DNA of 64,000 nucleotides from Rallus limicola (Eukaryota > Chordata > Aves > Gruiformes > Rallidae). The stretch lies in the NCBI GenBank assembly GCA_022605955.1, contig JAKCOZ010000005.1, positions 51,771,762-51,835,761 of the forward strand, in the 5' to 3' direction. The position numbers and the translations under genes were made by a program. How positions within the stretch are numbered: the first letter of the stretch is position 1; every line of letters starts with the position of its first letter. Below are positions 49,901 through 61,900 of this stretch, piece by piece. Below the pieces are notes generated by a model. It searched no databases. It was not told the DNA's origin and saw only the letters and a program-made list of their open reading frames with translations.

Positions 49901-52900
49901 GGCAGACAGCCTCAGTTGGACTTTGAGTCTGAAAGTCCAATCTGAGACCGGTTACAACAAGCTCCCCCCTGAAAGAGCAGCACAAAGCAGGACAGAAACA
50001 CTGCTCAGCCTTCTCCCATGGGGTTTTCCTTAAAAGTGAGCTTTCCTAGGCTTCAAAATATGTTACACTGTGGCCTTATTCCAGGCAGGCAGGGCAGCTC
50101 CCTGCATCCATCCATGATGGCAAAGGTGTGTGCAGCACAGACAGCACCTGTCCTTTCAGCGTGTTCCCTGCTGCTATGTGCCATGTCTGGCTCTTCTGCT
50201 TTGCCATTGGTGTGTTCCACTGCACTCAGCTCTCCAGAGTGAGTCCCGTGATGGCCAAGATTTGGTAAAAGGTGACCACAGTGAGACATTTTCTTGTGCT
50301 GTGTTGTAGTGGAAAGGGACCTGGCAGCACCTGGCTTTGGCAGTCCTCATTGAGAGGAAATAAGGGAAAACCAGTTATTCTTCAGGTGTATTTCCTTCCC
50401 TGGAATATTTCCCCCTGGCCTGCAGCCCTGTATCCTGGTTTCTCTGCCCTGCAAGCAGTGGTTTTTATCCCAGCTCACCATACTGGCTTGGCAGAGTGGA
50501 TGCTTTGTCCTCCCTGATTCTCCATCCATGGACATGCTGCGTCTGATCCCAGCCCCAACCCTTCTCAGAGCAGGGGGGATGCATTAGATGCTGTGAGGCT
50601 CTGGGAAGGGGGAAGGGGGGTCAGTGAGATAAAAAGCATCTTGTGATGGAGGCTGGTGAGTCTGCTGTGAGAGTGAGGACTGAAGCCTGCATTAAATCCA
50701 GCAGTTATGCAGTGCTCGGGTCAGGAGTGAGATTTAAAGATCATTGGAGAGACCTCCTTTGAAGTTGTCAGGCCCCTCTATGGCTGTAATAAAGCAGGGA
50801 AATGCAAAGGTGGAGAGATGCATTAACAGCAGGATAAAATCTGCTTTTAGAAGTGGTATTTCTGGATGATGACTCGTTTCATACCTCATCTCGAAATACT
50901 GCACTCCCTGCTGGCCCCGCTCTCCAGGAGAGGATATTGCTCGGAAGCACAGGGAGGAAGCAGGAGGGTTTCCAGCTTTAATGTTTCTTTGGCTAGGGGC
51001 TTGCTTCTGTGGAAGAGGGTGGCTCAGGATGACCTTTCTCAGGAGGCCACTCTCCGAAGGGAGTTAATAATTAACACTTTAGTCTGCAGCACTTCTTAAT
51101 TGCAGGAGGTGTGGCTCCCGCCAGCCCACATTGGTAACACCAAGCTATTAAAGCAGCTGGCAGGGTGATTTTTATGAGCTTCAGAATATGGGTGGATACA
51201 GGGGTGTTGAGGCAGAAGATCAGCATAAATAACCATGCAATAGGGATCAATAGTGCAAACCAGTTCACGAGAATGCAGGGTCTGGCTCAGCCTCCCTCTT
51301 GGTCGAGCATCTTTGAGGTCCCATCCAGCTGGGATAGAGCAAAACTGGCCTTCAGCGATGGGATGCCAAGCACTGCTGCCCTCTTTGAGCTTGTGTTGAG
51401 ATCCCATTGGCCTTACTACTTCTGACTGTGTAGCTGTCAGCAGTGTTAAGCTGTTCCCAGCAAGTAAAGCTTCCCTCTCAAATTTCCTCAGACTTCAGTT
51501 ATAAAATGGGGGTCCCTTTGCATTAGGGGAAGGCAGTGATGGTGCTTTTGCAGGGGAGAATGGGGAAAATGTGATAAATAGGGAAATGAGTGATGGCTCT
51601 CCAATAATACTATTTTTGCCAACTGCACCTTCCACCCACTCCCTCCAGGACTTGGCTTTCCAGCTCACTCCTCAACTCCTAGCTCCGTCCTCCAGCTTGT
51701 TCGTAGGGCTTGCATTGCCAGCTGTTTCCTTCATTTAAAAAGCATCCATCATTTCTTTTTCTGCAGTAGCAAAACTAAAAGCAAACCCAACAAAGGTAGC
51801 AGACAACAGGAAAAGGAACTAAACAGCTCAGTATTTTGCCTGGTCACCTGGAACAAATGAGAAAGCGTTTCATGGCCCCTGAGCATCCAGATAGACCCGT
51901 GGCTATTGCAGCAGCAGGCTGAAATATCATCTCAGGTGTCATTTTCTCAGGCTGACCAGGAGAAGGAGGCTGTTTGCTTGGCTGGGGGTGTTTTTTGATA
52001 GGAAATGTTTATAGTTTTTGTCTTTAAAGGTAATTCCCTTTTTTAGTTCCAATCACAACACACGTTTGTTTAAGTGAGGATTTTCCTCCCTCTCTGGCCA
52101 AAAATGGCATCTGTTAGCAATCTTTGTGGATTTTAAAGCAAAGCTTTTCAAACAACGAACCAGCTGACTACTAAAGGCATCTGGTCATGCTGTATTTGCC
52201 TATGGGGAGCATAACTTTGAAACCCTGGGAAAAGCATACAAGGGCCTGTGTGTATCTGTAGAGCAGAGGGCATAGGAAGTGTCAGCGCGTGGAAAACCGG
52301 GATGGTTTCGGATGGAACGATTTGGACCTTGAGATCTCAATTCAGGTGGAATTACAGCCCTTTGCAGCATCACTCCATGAGCCCTTGGCAGGGTGTGGGG
52401 ATGTGGCTTGAGTTGCATCTCTTAGTTTTTGTGGCTGGGATACATGAGGGACCTTGCAAACAGTATCCAGGTGGATCATCTGCAGCAGGTGGGGCAGTGT
52501 CTCAAATATGGTGGGGCTGCCAGCTGCCACCAGCTTTCCCTTGCTCTGGCATTGTGGAGCAGCAAGGAGGGGTGGGAAATGAAAATGCAGCCAGGAGGAT
52601 GTGTAAAAATGAAGGGAGTTGCTTCTGCTTTTTGCAGCAGGTGCCAACTGAAGAGATTGGGGTTAACCCTTTGCTGTGACTTTCCTGGTGTGATGATCTC
52701 CTGGGGCAGACCAACCTTGCAGGTGGTGCCAAGAGGGCCATGGAGCATCAGAGTCACAAGTGTTGTTGCTGAAGGGCTCTCCAGGATCTGGGTGGAGCTG
52801 GCTGCTGTGAGCCAGCCCTTTGTTTCTAATTCAGTTTCACGTTGAAGGATCTAACCTGGTGTGTGGCCAGCCATCTTCTGGGGCTGAGGTGACACAGAGC

Positions 52901-55900
52901 AACTATGGATCCATCATCACCACTATGGGCTGCAAGTGTGGGAAGGATGCTGGTGGGTCAGTTGGAGATGATGCTTGCAGTCAGGGCATCTAAAACATGC
53001 CACTAGAAGTGTGATTTGCAAACAAAGCAGCCCTAATGAAGCATTGAGGAGCTTCACAGGTGTCTTTCTCCCCACCACCACAGGGGACATGCTGCCAGCA
53101 GGAGGGTGCATTGCTCCCAGCAGCTGTGTTCCTGCAGGTCAGAGCAGCAGGAGCTCATGGTGATGAGGTGTAAATAGTGCCCAGACGGGGCTGAGACCAA
53201 CCTGCAAATTGCTTTTGAGCCACTGCTGTCAGCCACCACCTCCCCTGCGCTGCTGCCCAGTGTCCCAGGGCTGGTCACTGGGAAGAGGAGGGACAGTCTG
53301 GCTGTGGGAGCTGCTGACACCCCGAGGGGGAGACACATGGGCTGTGGAAGTGTCAAGCTTGTTACCAAGATGTGACAGGGCTGGGAAGTGTGAAATCTCT
53401 CTGAGAAGAGTAAAGGGATAGCTGGAGTTGGCAGATCAGTGACCTTCCTTTGGAAAAGCTAATGAGGGATCTTGACTGGCACCTGGCACTGACAGAGGGG
53501 CTGGAGCTTGTTCATCAGTTCACACCGTCACACCCCCTGCCACTGTAACCCCGGCACAGAAAGCCAAGCAGCAACAACCCTCAGCCCCATGTGTGCAGCC
53601 TGGGGGTGAAGGGGCAACGGGGACAAGGAGAGGGAGCAGTGCTGCTGGGGCCACAGTGGATGTGATTCGCATTTTTGCCAGGCCCATGGAAGAAGAAGTG
53701 GGTATTGCTGGGAGCAGGTGGGAACACAGCAGGGAACGAGGCACATGTTGCCCTTCTCTGTGTGTCTTTGGTGTTTCCTCATGTTTGCAGCACAGCTTGT
53801 GTCTGGTGGCACATCAGGGCCATTTCTCAGGGACAGCAAGGGATGTTACAGACAAGAAGGGATACCCATCCCTGCACTGTGAGGGATGTTACAGACAAGA
53901 AGGGATACCCATCCCTGCACTGTGAGGGATGTTACAGACAAGAAGGGATACCCATCCCTGCACTGTGTGATTGCAGCCATCAGTTTGCCTCTAAGAGAGC
54001 AGCTTGTAGTAAACCACAGCACGGTGCTGGACTGTTAGTGGGGTTCAGATCAGCCCTTACTTCTGTGCTTCTTGAGGAGAGAGTGAATACAGCAAAGACC
54101 TAAACACAGCCCACAGAAGAAATTGGGACATGTTTGTGTCCTTGGTGCCAGCTGGATGCGATGGAGCGTTCTTGAGAGCTGATACCAGTGGTACTCAGCT
54201 CTGTGTCTGGACATCCCTCATCTAAGGAATGCCTCAAAACTCACATCCCCAAAACCCACCCTGGGTGCTGGGAAACCATCTCACGAATTCCCCCTTTCAA
54301 TCCACAGTGCTCAGAGAGGCTCCTGCCCCCAGCAAAGCCTTGTGAGTCACTTCCCTCTGGGCTTGTCACTTTGTCAGATTTCTTTACCACCACCAAATGT
54401 GCTGGAGGACACTTCCCAGTGTGCTGTAGACTATTAGCTGCAATAATTACTGCCCAGCAATGTCCTGCAGGGAGCCCAGGGAAGCCCGTGCTCTGATCTT
54501 TGCCTGCTTTATTGTGCAGTCCTCCTCTGCCTAGGAAACTGCTTTCTGAGGAGGCCGGCTGCTCATCTGAATAAATGAGGTTCTGCTGCACTTAATTGAG
54601 AGCTCTCTCTAAATTGGGGGTTTCAGAGGGGAAATGTGAGAGCCCGAGGGAGCTGAGCAAAAGGAAATATTTATCATGCAGCATGTTAATTATAGATGAG
54701 CAGTTTAGCCAATTTTGTTGTTCAGCCTCCCCTCTGTCCCCCTGGAGACCTCTATTTTTTTGCTCCACTGCTTCCTTTCAGCCTTAAATGAGCAGCAGGT
54801 CCAGATCTCAGCCCACCTCGCAGGTGTTTGCACCATGCAGGCAAACCCTGGGATGTGGGATAAGCCAGCCTCACTGCACCCCATTCCTCAGCATGACTCA
54901 TCTCTTGAGACTCTGTAGTTGTGGGGACCTCACCACCCTTCCCAGCTGGTGTCACTGCTGGCAGCGCTGGTGTGGGAGAGCGATGCTCCTTATAAGAAGT
55001 GCTGATGGTATCCTAGGAGGATTGTGGGGGACCTCTGGTCACATCTCTGGGAGATGAGTGACACATGGTCATGTCAGAAAGGGACATGCTGGTCCCTTTC
55101 TGGTCCATGTGCAAGGCGAAGTGGATGCTTCAGCTCTACTGTGCCCCAGGGTGCCCTTTGTGTTCAGCCTCTGAAGCAGGGTAGGAAAGCTGGGAAAGAC
55201 AGTCTTTGTTTGCCAGAAGGGTTTGTGCAGAGCCTTCCTGTGGCAAAGCATAGGATGGCTCAGAGGCGGGGTTGGCAGGTGTCCCCAGCATCCCTCCCTC
55301 CTTCACTGCCATCACCATGTGTACATGCTCCCTCCTGTTTCTGTGCCTGTAGGCAGCGTGCTGGGGGTGGCAGGGTGTACCAGGGAGGGATGTGCTTTTG
55401 CAGGCAGGAGCGGATGGGAGTGTCCTTTCCAAAGGCCTGTGATGTGAACTCAGAAAGCAGAAAGACCTGGCTGGCTGTGTCAGACAGGATTGTCACCAAG
55501 CAGGAAGGTGACCTGAGCCTCACCCTGGCTGCTTGGCACTACTGAGGAGCCATGGGTCATCCAGCAGGATGGGTGGGTGGCACTGAATCGGATTAGCACT
55601 TAGAAACAGCCCTTTGGTTGCAAAAGAATAATGCAAGTGATGCTTTGCTGACTGAACCTGCCATCAGGTGCAGCCTCACCTCACATCCCCATGGTGGTCA
55701 GCCAGGTGGTATCCTGCTCCCACTTTGGTCCCAGGGGCTGGTGTTCCCACCAGCATTAAACTGAAGCCTGTAACCTGCACATTGCAGAAATTATGTGGTT
55801 TTCCCTGGGGTGACAAATACATTGCAAAATATGGTAGTTTACTTTTCCCATCCTGCTGCGGGGATCCCTGCAGGCACAACATCTGTCTCTGGGCATAATC

Positions 55901-58900
55901 CAGAGGTGGAAAGCTCAGATCAACCAAACAGCTGCACATGGGTGTCCCCTTCCCAGCCACTTGGGAAGGCATTAGGTTTCCCCCACCGCAGTGGAAACCT
56001 TCCCCAGCTATGGCTTCAGGTGGCCAGGCTCAATGCTGGCAGGTGACAGTCCTTCCATGTGGTCCCAGACATGGACAGAAATGCATCAGGATGGTCAGCC
56101 AGGTTATTTGGAGAGGATTGCTTTGCCTCTGTCCTCTTGCCTTTGCTGGAGGCAAACTTTCAGGAGAGGGGAGAGTGGAGAGGAGGCAGTGCACCCCATC
56201 TTTCCCAGCTTTGGGAAGACAAAAGGCATTCCTGTCTCTCCCCAGTCAGGGAGTGCTCAGACAGCAGATGAGCATTCCTCTGTTTTTAAGCACTGTTGGT
56301 CAGGATGTGAATGGTTTTATTTGTTGCTGGCAAAAACTAATTGTCAGAGCACAACTATGAATGGTCCTCCATCCAGGCAGACACAGGCAGTGGGACCTCC
56401 TTGAGGTTTATTTGGTTTGGCACTAGAACGGGTAGGACAGACTGTTTTTTGGTTGTTTTTGTAACATCTCAGAAAAATTCTTGCTCTCTGCTGATTCCTG
56501 CTTGGCTAAAAAAAAAGAAATAGTAAATGTTGAGGGCAGGTGAATCACATGTTTCATTCAGAACCTTGGTTCATGGCAGAAGGCTGAGGGGAGAACAACC
56601 TGAAGTATTAAAGCAGAGGGCAGGGAGAGCTAAATGGAGTCTTCTTGTTCAGGAAAGTCTTTATTTTATTTGCTTTAAACTTTTAAGACCAGATCTATAG
56701 AAGATGAAAAGAAAGTGAGGCTAAAGGATGTGGGGCTGTCAGCAGGCAGGCTGCCCAAGGGATGCATTTCCTAACCATGGACATGGGCAGCCAGTGTCCT
56801 CAGTGTCCTCAGAGAGCTGCTTGGGGTGATCTGGTTACTGCCAGGCCAGATCATGGATGTTTGAAGAGGGCTGGAGGTTGCCACAAGGGCAGATGAGCAA
56901 CTTCTGTTTGCCCTCAGCATGTTGCAGGAGATGCCTAAGGGATTCCTGGGTCCCTTGTTCCCAAACTTCTTTTGTCCCCATCCTGGAGCTCTGCACAGTA
57001 AAGGGGGAGGAGACCTTGAGGGGAAGACCTTATCACCACCTACAACTACTGAAAGGGAGGTTGTAGAGAGGTGGGTGATGGTCTCTTCATCCAAGTAACA
57101 GGAGATAGGACAAGGGGGAATGGCACTAAGCTGTGCCAGGGCAGGGTCAGATCAGATATTAGGGAAAATTCTTCCCTGAAAGAGTTGTCAGGGCCTGGAA
57201 CAGGCTGCCCAGGGAGGGGGTTGAGTCACCAACCCTGGATGTGTTTTAAAAAAAAGGGTAGATGAGGTGCTCAGGGATATGGTTTAGCATAGCACAGGAA
57301 TGGTTGGACTTGATGATCTTAAAGGTCTTTTCCAACTGTGTGATTCTGTGAAGGGTCAGGTCTGCAGGGATGGGCTGCGCTGCTTTTGGGGAAAACTGTG
57401 TCCCATCCAGGGTACCTATCACTGACTTTGTGTGTTCTCATCTTGGCAAGCTGCAGCTTAGGAAATTTAAATGCACAAACATTTCCCAAGTATGTTTCCT
57501 GACCTCCAGTAAATATTTGGGGCTCTGCTCCATGGGTTTGCTGAAATCAGCTGGAGGATCGCTAGCTGTCTGCATGCACAGACGTGGGGGCAGAAGAGTA
57601 GGTTGTCCAGCTCCCACTGTTGCAGGCAGTTGTGGTGTAGGATGATATTTGCAAACATCTCTTAAATTTTGGGAGGGGACAAATCCATGCCACGAGTTGG
57701 GCTGTGAACTGAAGACGGTTAGTGAGAGAAGATGCCTAGGATTTGTGTAGTACAGTTGACTCTACAGCCTAGACTTGTGTGGCATTTCTGCTGTGAATCC
57801 TTTTTCTTCTTTTAATACCAGTTTTTAGGAAAATACAGTGGGAAAAAGGCTTAATCTTGAAGTAATCCCTAAAAATCTGCTTACTTGCTCCAAGCAGTTC
57901 CTGGGGACATGCAGTGTAACTTACCTGAGCTAGGCTCAGAGATCCTTCAGTCGTGTCCTACAAGAATATGAAAACCCCTTGTGTGTCCCACCAGATGCAG
58001 GCATTGTAGACCAGGATGACCAAATGAAACTGCATCATCCAGTGTCATAGATCATGGGCCATGGGGTTACATCCTTTAGCTGGGAACATTGCCAGGCACG
58101 TGTTCCCTCCTAACAACTAACAAAGCTCCCAGAGGAGTTGTCACTTGTGCCTGGAATCTCTCTTAGGATGTCGGTAAGTCATGGTCTTGCTTCAAGAGTG
58201 GAGCACATCTATTCATTCTTTATTACATTTAAGAGACTTTCCCCCCCCCCCCCCCCCCCCCCCCCAAACCCCCCACATTCATCAAAGCTGTGCAGCCAAA
58301 CCTTCAAGAGCACCATAGAGACAGTGCAAGAGAAATCTGGATGTAAAACTTCAGCGTGGTTTCTCTGAAGCTGATACCCACAAGATGATGCAGTATCTCT
58401 GGGGCAGGCTTTGGTCACAGGCAGATGGTGTAACATAGATTATATATAAAATGTGCTAATTTAGTAAATCCAGTAGTGTTCCCATAGCTGGAGCTCTTGG
58501 TGGTGAGCTCAGAATGTGGATAGTTGAGCATATATTGATGGAAAACAATGCAAGAGCTGAAGGGAGCTTCAGAGGTGGTTGGACATGAAGGGCAGGGGAT
58601 GTCAATGCTATTTCTACTGAACTGTTTCTATTTTCCACCCTACATCTAGGACCAGGAAGAAAATAAAGGAGCCACTAGCTGGCCAGAGTTTTATATCGAT
58701 CAGCTGAATTCAATGGCTGCTGTAAGTATTTCCCCAGTGCCTGGCACTTGTGAAGCCCCATATGGGGCATCAGTGACCGTCTGTGGTACCCCCAGCATCA
58801 CACTTGAGAGAGGGACGGGTCCTGCAGCCACAAAGCTGTGACTTGGCTATTTTCAGCTTTACAGCTCTGCAGACTGCTCACCAATGTGGAGTTGGCAGTA

Positions 58901-61900
58901 GCTTGCAGTTTGTCAGAAACCCCTGGTGTAAGAATTTAAGGATTTAAATTTAAGGATTTAAGGATATCCTGCATTATGCCAACAGGTACAGCTGGAAAAT
59001 AGAGGTGTATTTTAATGTCAGGAAGGGCATTTCATCTTGCCCCAGGCAGCTGCTAGTCGGATGGCAAACAGCAACTTTTGGTATAAACCCACTGTGCTGG
59101 CTTTGAAAGACCTGGTTTGATTGTGTGATGCTGGTGGGGCACAGAGCTGCTGTGGTTGCCTTGACACCGGTGGTTCCTGTGCTTTTTTGTGGATACCTGC
59201 TCCTGAGACACCTTTCTGTGCCAGAGCAGCCACAGCAAAACATGACATTGTGGGTTGTCTGTCCCATGAGGAACGTGCTTAGATATAATTTTATTAAATA
59301 CTTTCTTGTCAGCATCATGCTGAGTGAGAGAGTTTTCTGTAGGAAATACATTTTATTTCCTCCAGACTGCACAGTTCAGGGCCTCTCCAACCCTACTCCT
59401 GCTTTCAGTGGCTTAGGGTGCTGAGCTTTTTGGCCACTGTACTAGAGATTGGAGCAGCATGGAAAATGAAAAAGAATTCAATGAAATCGTGATTTTTCTT
59501 TTTTTCCCCTCAATATTTACCCTGGTGTTACAGGGCCAGGGTGACAGGGAAGGTGGGGTTGGGTGAGGAAGCAGGGACAGAGCCCGGGGAGCAGGGGGCT
59601 ACAAGTCAGGAAAGGAAGGTGGTGTTTCCCTCCAGGAAGGAGGGGATGCCCAGGGATAGCCTTGGGCTGCTGGCCAGTTGAAGCCCTGAGCAGAGCTTGT
59701 GATCAAAGGCTGCCAGATGCCTGGAGGGTGGTTTTGATCTCCCTGACAAAGAGGAGCTGGGTTAAATGTGGGGGTCAGCACAGCTTTTTATATCTGCTGG
59801 GACCCTTTCTCTCTCCTTTGCTTTAGCCTTGGCTGGTGCTGGTGGGGCTCACCCTGATCCTCTGAGCATTCAGTGCTGTTGGATGGTGCAGGAGGCACCC
59901 AGGGTGTTGCTGTAGTTGTGCCCTTGGTTGCATGAGTTGCAGTGAGCATGCTGTACTTTGTGCATGCCCCAGGGCTGCAGGCATAGAGTGGTGGGAGCCA
60001 GGCCCTGGCCCCCAGTGCCAGTCTGGTAGCAAAATCCAGTGTGGGAGATAGCGAGGGCATCCTGTGCCCACAGCTCCTGTCCCCAGCCCCTGGGGAGCAA
60101 CAGTGTTGGCAGGACCCGCCTTGGCTCACCCCAAGCTTGGCTGCAACATCCTGGCCCTTCTAGGCTGCAGGGCATCCCCTGAGCCCCCCACCTCCTCTGC
60201 AAGGGCACATGGGTACCGGGTACCAGGAGAAGCTAAAGGGCCCCTCCTTGCTCCGCTGCCTCAGATTAGCACCTTCCCTCTCTGGACCCACAGTTAGCAT
60301 CATTTTAGGCCCCTACATCCCCAGAGCCCCCACCAGCCCTGGAAAGGCATTGAGATTCACATCACCCAGCTGTCACCTACAGCATCTCTGCACAGGGTTT
60401 AGCTGGACACTTATGAGATTGTGTGATGCAATTATTTACCTCTTCCTTTTATAAAGTGTATTTCCTGGAGGGTCATGGGCTGTGGTGGATGTGCCAGGAT
60501 TTACATCTAGAGCCCATGAGTTGGGATGCTCCTTGCCTGAATTGCAGCTTTTCCCCTCTCACTGCTCTGACTCAGGGTTACAGAGGGTTACAGTGGGACA
60601 GACATGAGCATCCTCCTACATGGGCTTGTCTGGATGAGTTGCAGATCAGCAGTTTGGGGTGACACTGCTCCTGCCTGCAGGGCGTTAACTCTGGAACCTA
60701 ATAATCACACAGGATAACGTTTAGTGTGTCCTCTTGAGGTGGTTATCCAGCTCTCCCAGTCATCTTGGGGCATCTTGCCAGGACTCACTCAGGGCTAAGG
60801 AAGAGATGGGGAAGAGAGTGCTGGATTCCTGTGACCTCACTCAGCATCAACTGATGTTTGTGTCCTGCTGCTTTAAAACAAAACCCAAGTGTCCAGGAGA
60901 TGCAAGGCCATAAGCAGTGCTGCTCCAAAACCGATGTGGGTTGGGGTGTTGCTGAGTTGTGACTCCCCAAACGCTAGCAACTGTGTTGTACGAGTGCTAG
61001 TGAATTGTGTGGGTGCTTGCAGGCAGCAACTTCAGGCCAAAGCAACCCATTCATCCTGCTGCCCCCCTGCTTTCAGACCATGGAGGGGATTTCCTGACTG
61101 CCCCTTTCTCCAATCCCTGCAATTGCCATAAGGATCTGGAGTTCAGAACTCCAGAGCTGGTTTAAGGTCCCAGCTCCATTCCCGGGGCTTGGCATGGCAG
61201 GGGGACTGCAGGAGGTCCCCGCTCCTTGGGCACCAGCCAGGCAGGGAAACTCCCCCTCTGACCTCTGCCTTTCTCCTCTCACAGAGAAAATCGCTGATCG
61301 CTTTGGAAAAAGAAGATGAGGAGGAGAGAAATAAAACGATTGAAAGTTTGAAGACTGCACTGCGCACAAAACCAATGAGGCAATTCCCTTCTGTTTCCGG
61401 GCTTTGTCGCTGCGATCGTGGCTTTGGATTTGTCTTCTCTGGCCAGGGGTTGGGGGGTGTAGTTAAACAGAAACATACATGGGGCCTGTGCAGGACAAGG
61501 GAGGCACGGCACTCACTTTTTTTTTATTGACCTCTTCTTATTTTGTTACTTTGCCTCTGTCCTTTTAGTGGCCAAGAACCACCAGCACCTTCACATCTGT
61601 TCAGGCAAATCAGGAGACTTCCTTTTTTTTCCCTTTTTCTTTTCAAATTTGCTTTTGTTCTCCGTGGAACAGAATGTAAAAATTCCTTCCAGACCAATTT
61701 AAAAACAAAAAATCCATTTTTTTTTTTGTTGGTCACCCAGGCCCTTTGTTTTAACTTCAACTTCTCTTGCACTTTTTAAAGGAATAAGATCACACGAATC
61801 ATCAGGCTTTTATGAAATGCAAAAAAAAAATTTAAATACATGTTGATAGGAGATTTGGATAGGGAGGATAAAGAAAGGGTGGGACTCTTTCTGAATGTCT

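Larger units (their letters stand above)
46765..58649 (+). other. DAAM1 intron after second coding exon (11,885 bp)
   Basis: Bounded by GTAAGA at 46765 and CATCTAG ending at 58649. It contains CR1 pieces at 48040 and 57001, the 43-bp minisatellite at 53840, the poly-C tract at 58241, and a small AT-rich block around 54660-54720 (TTTATCATGCAGCATGTTAA). Nothing else is recognisable. Confidence 0.9.

Noticed and set aside
61380..61530. Fourth coding exon continuing into [18 protein letters not shown]
   Set aside because: The frame stays open to about 61528 but loses the conserved FVTRF continuation, which is present intact at 63181 behind a proper acceptor.
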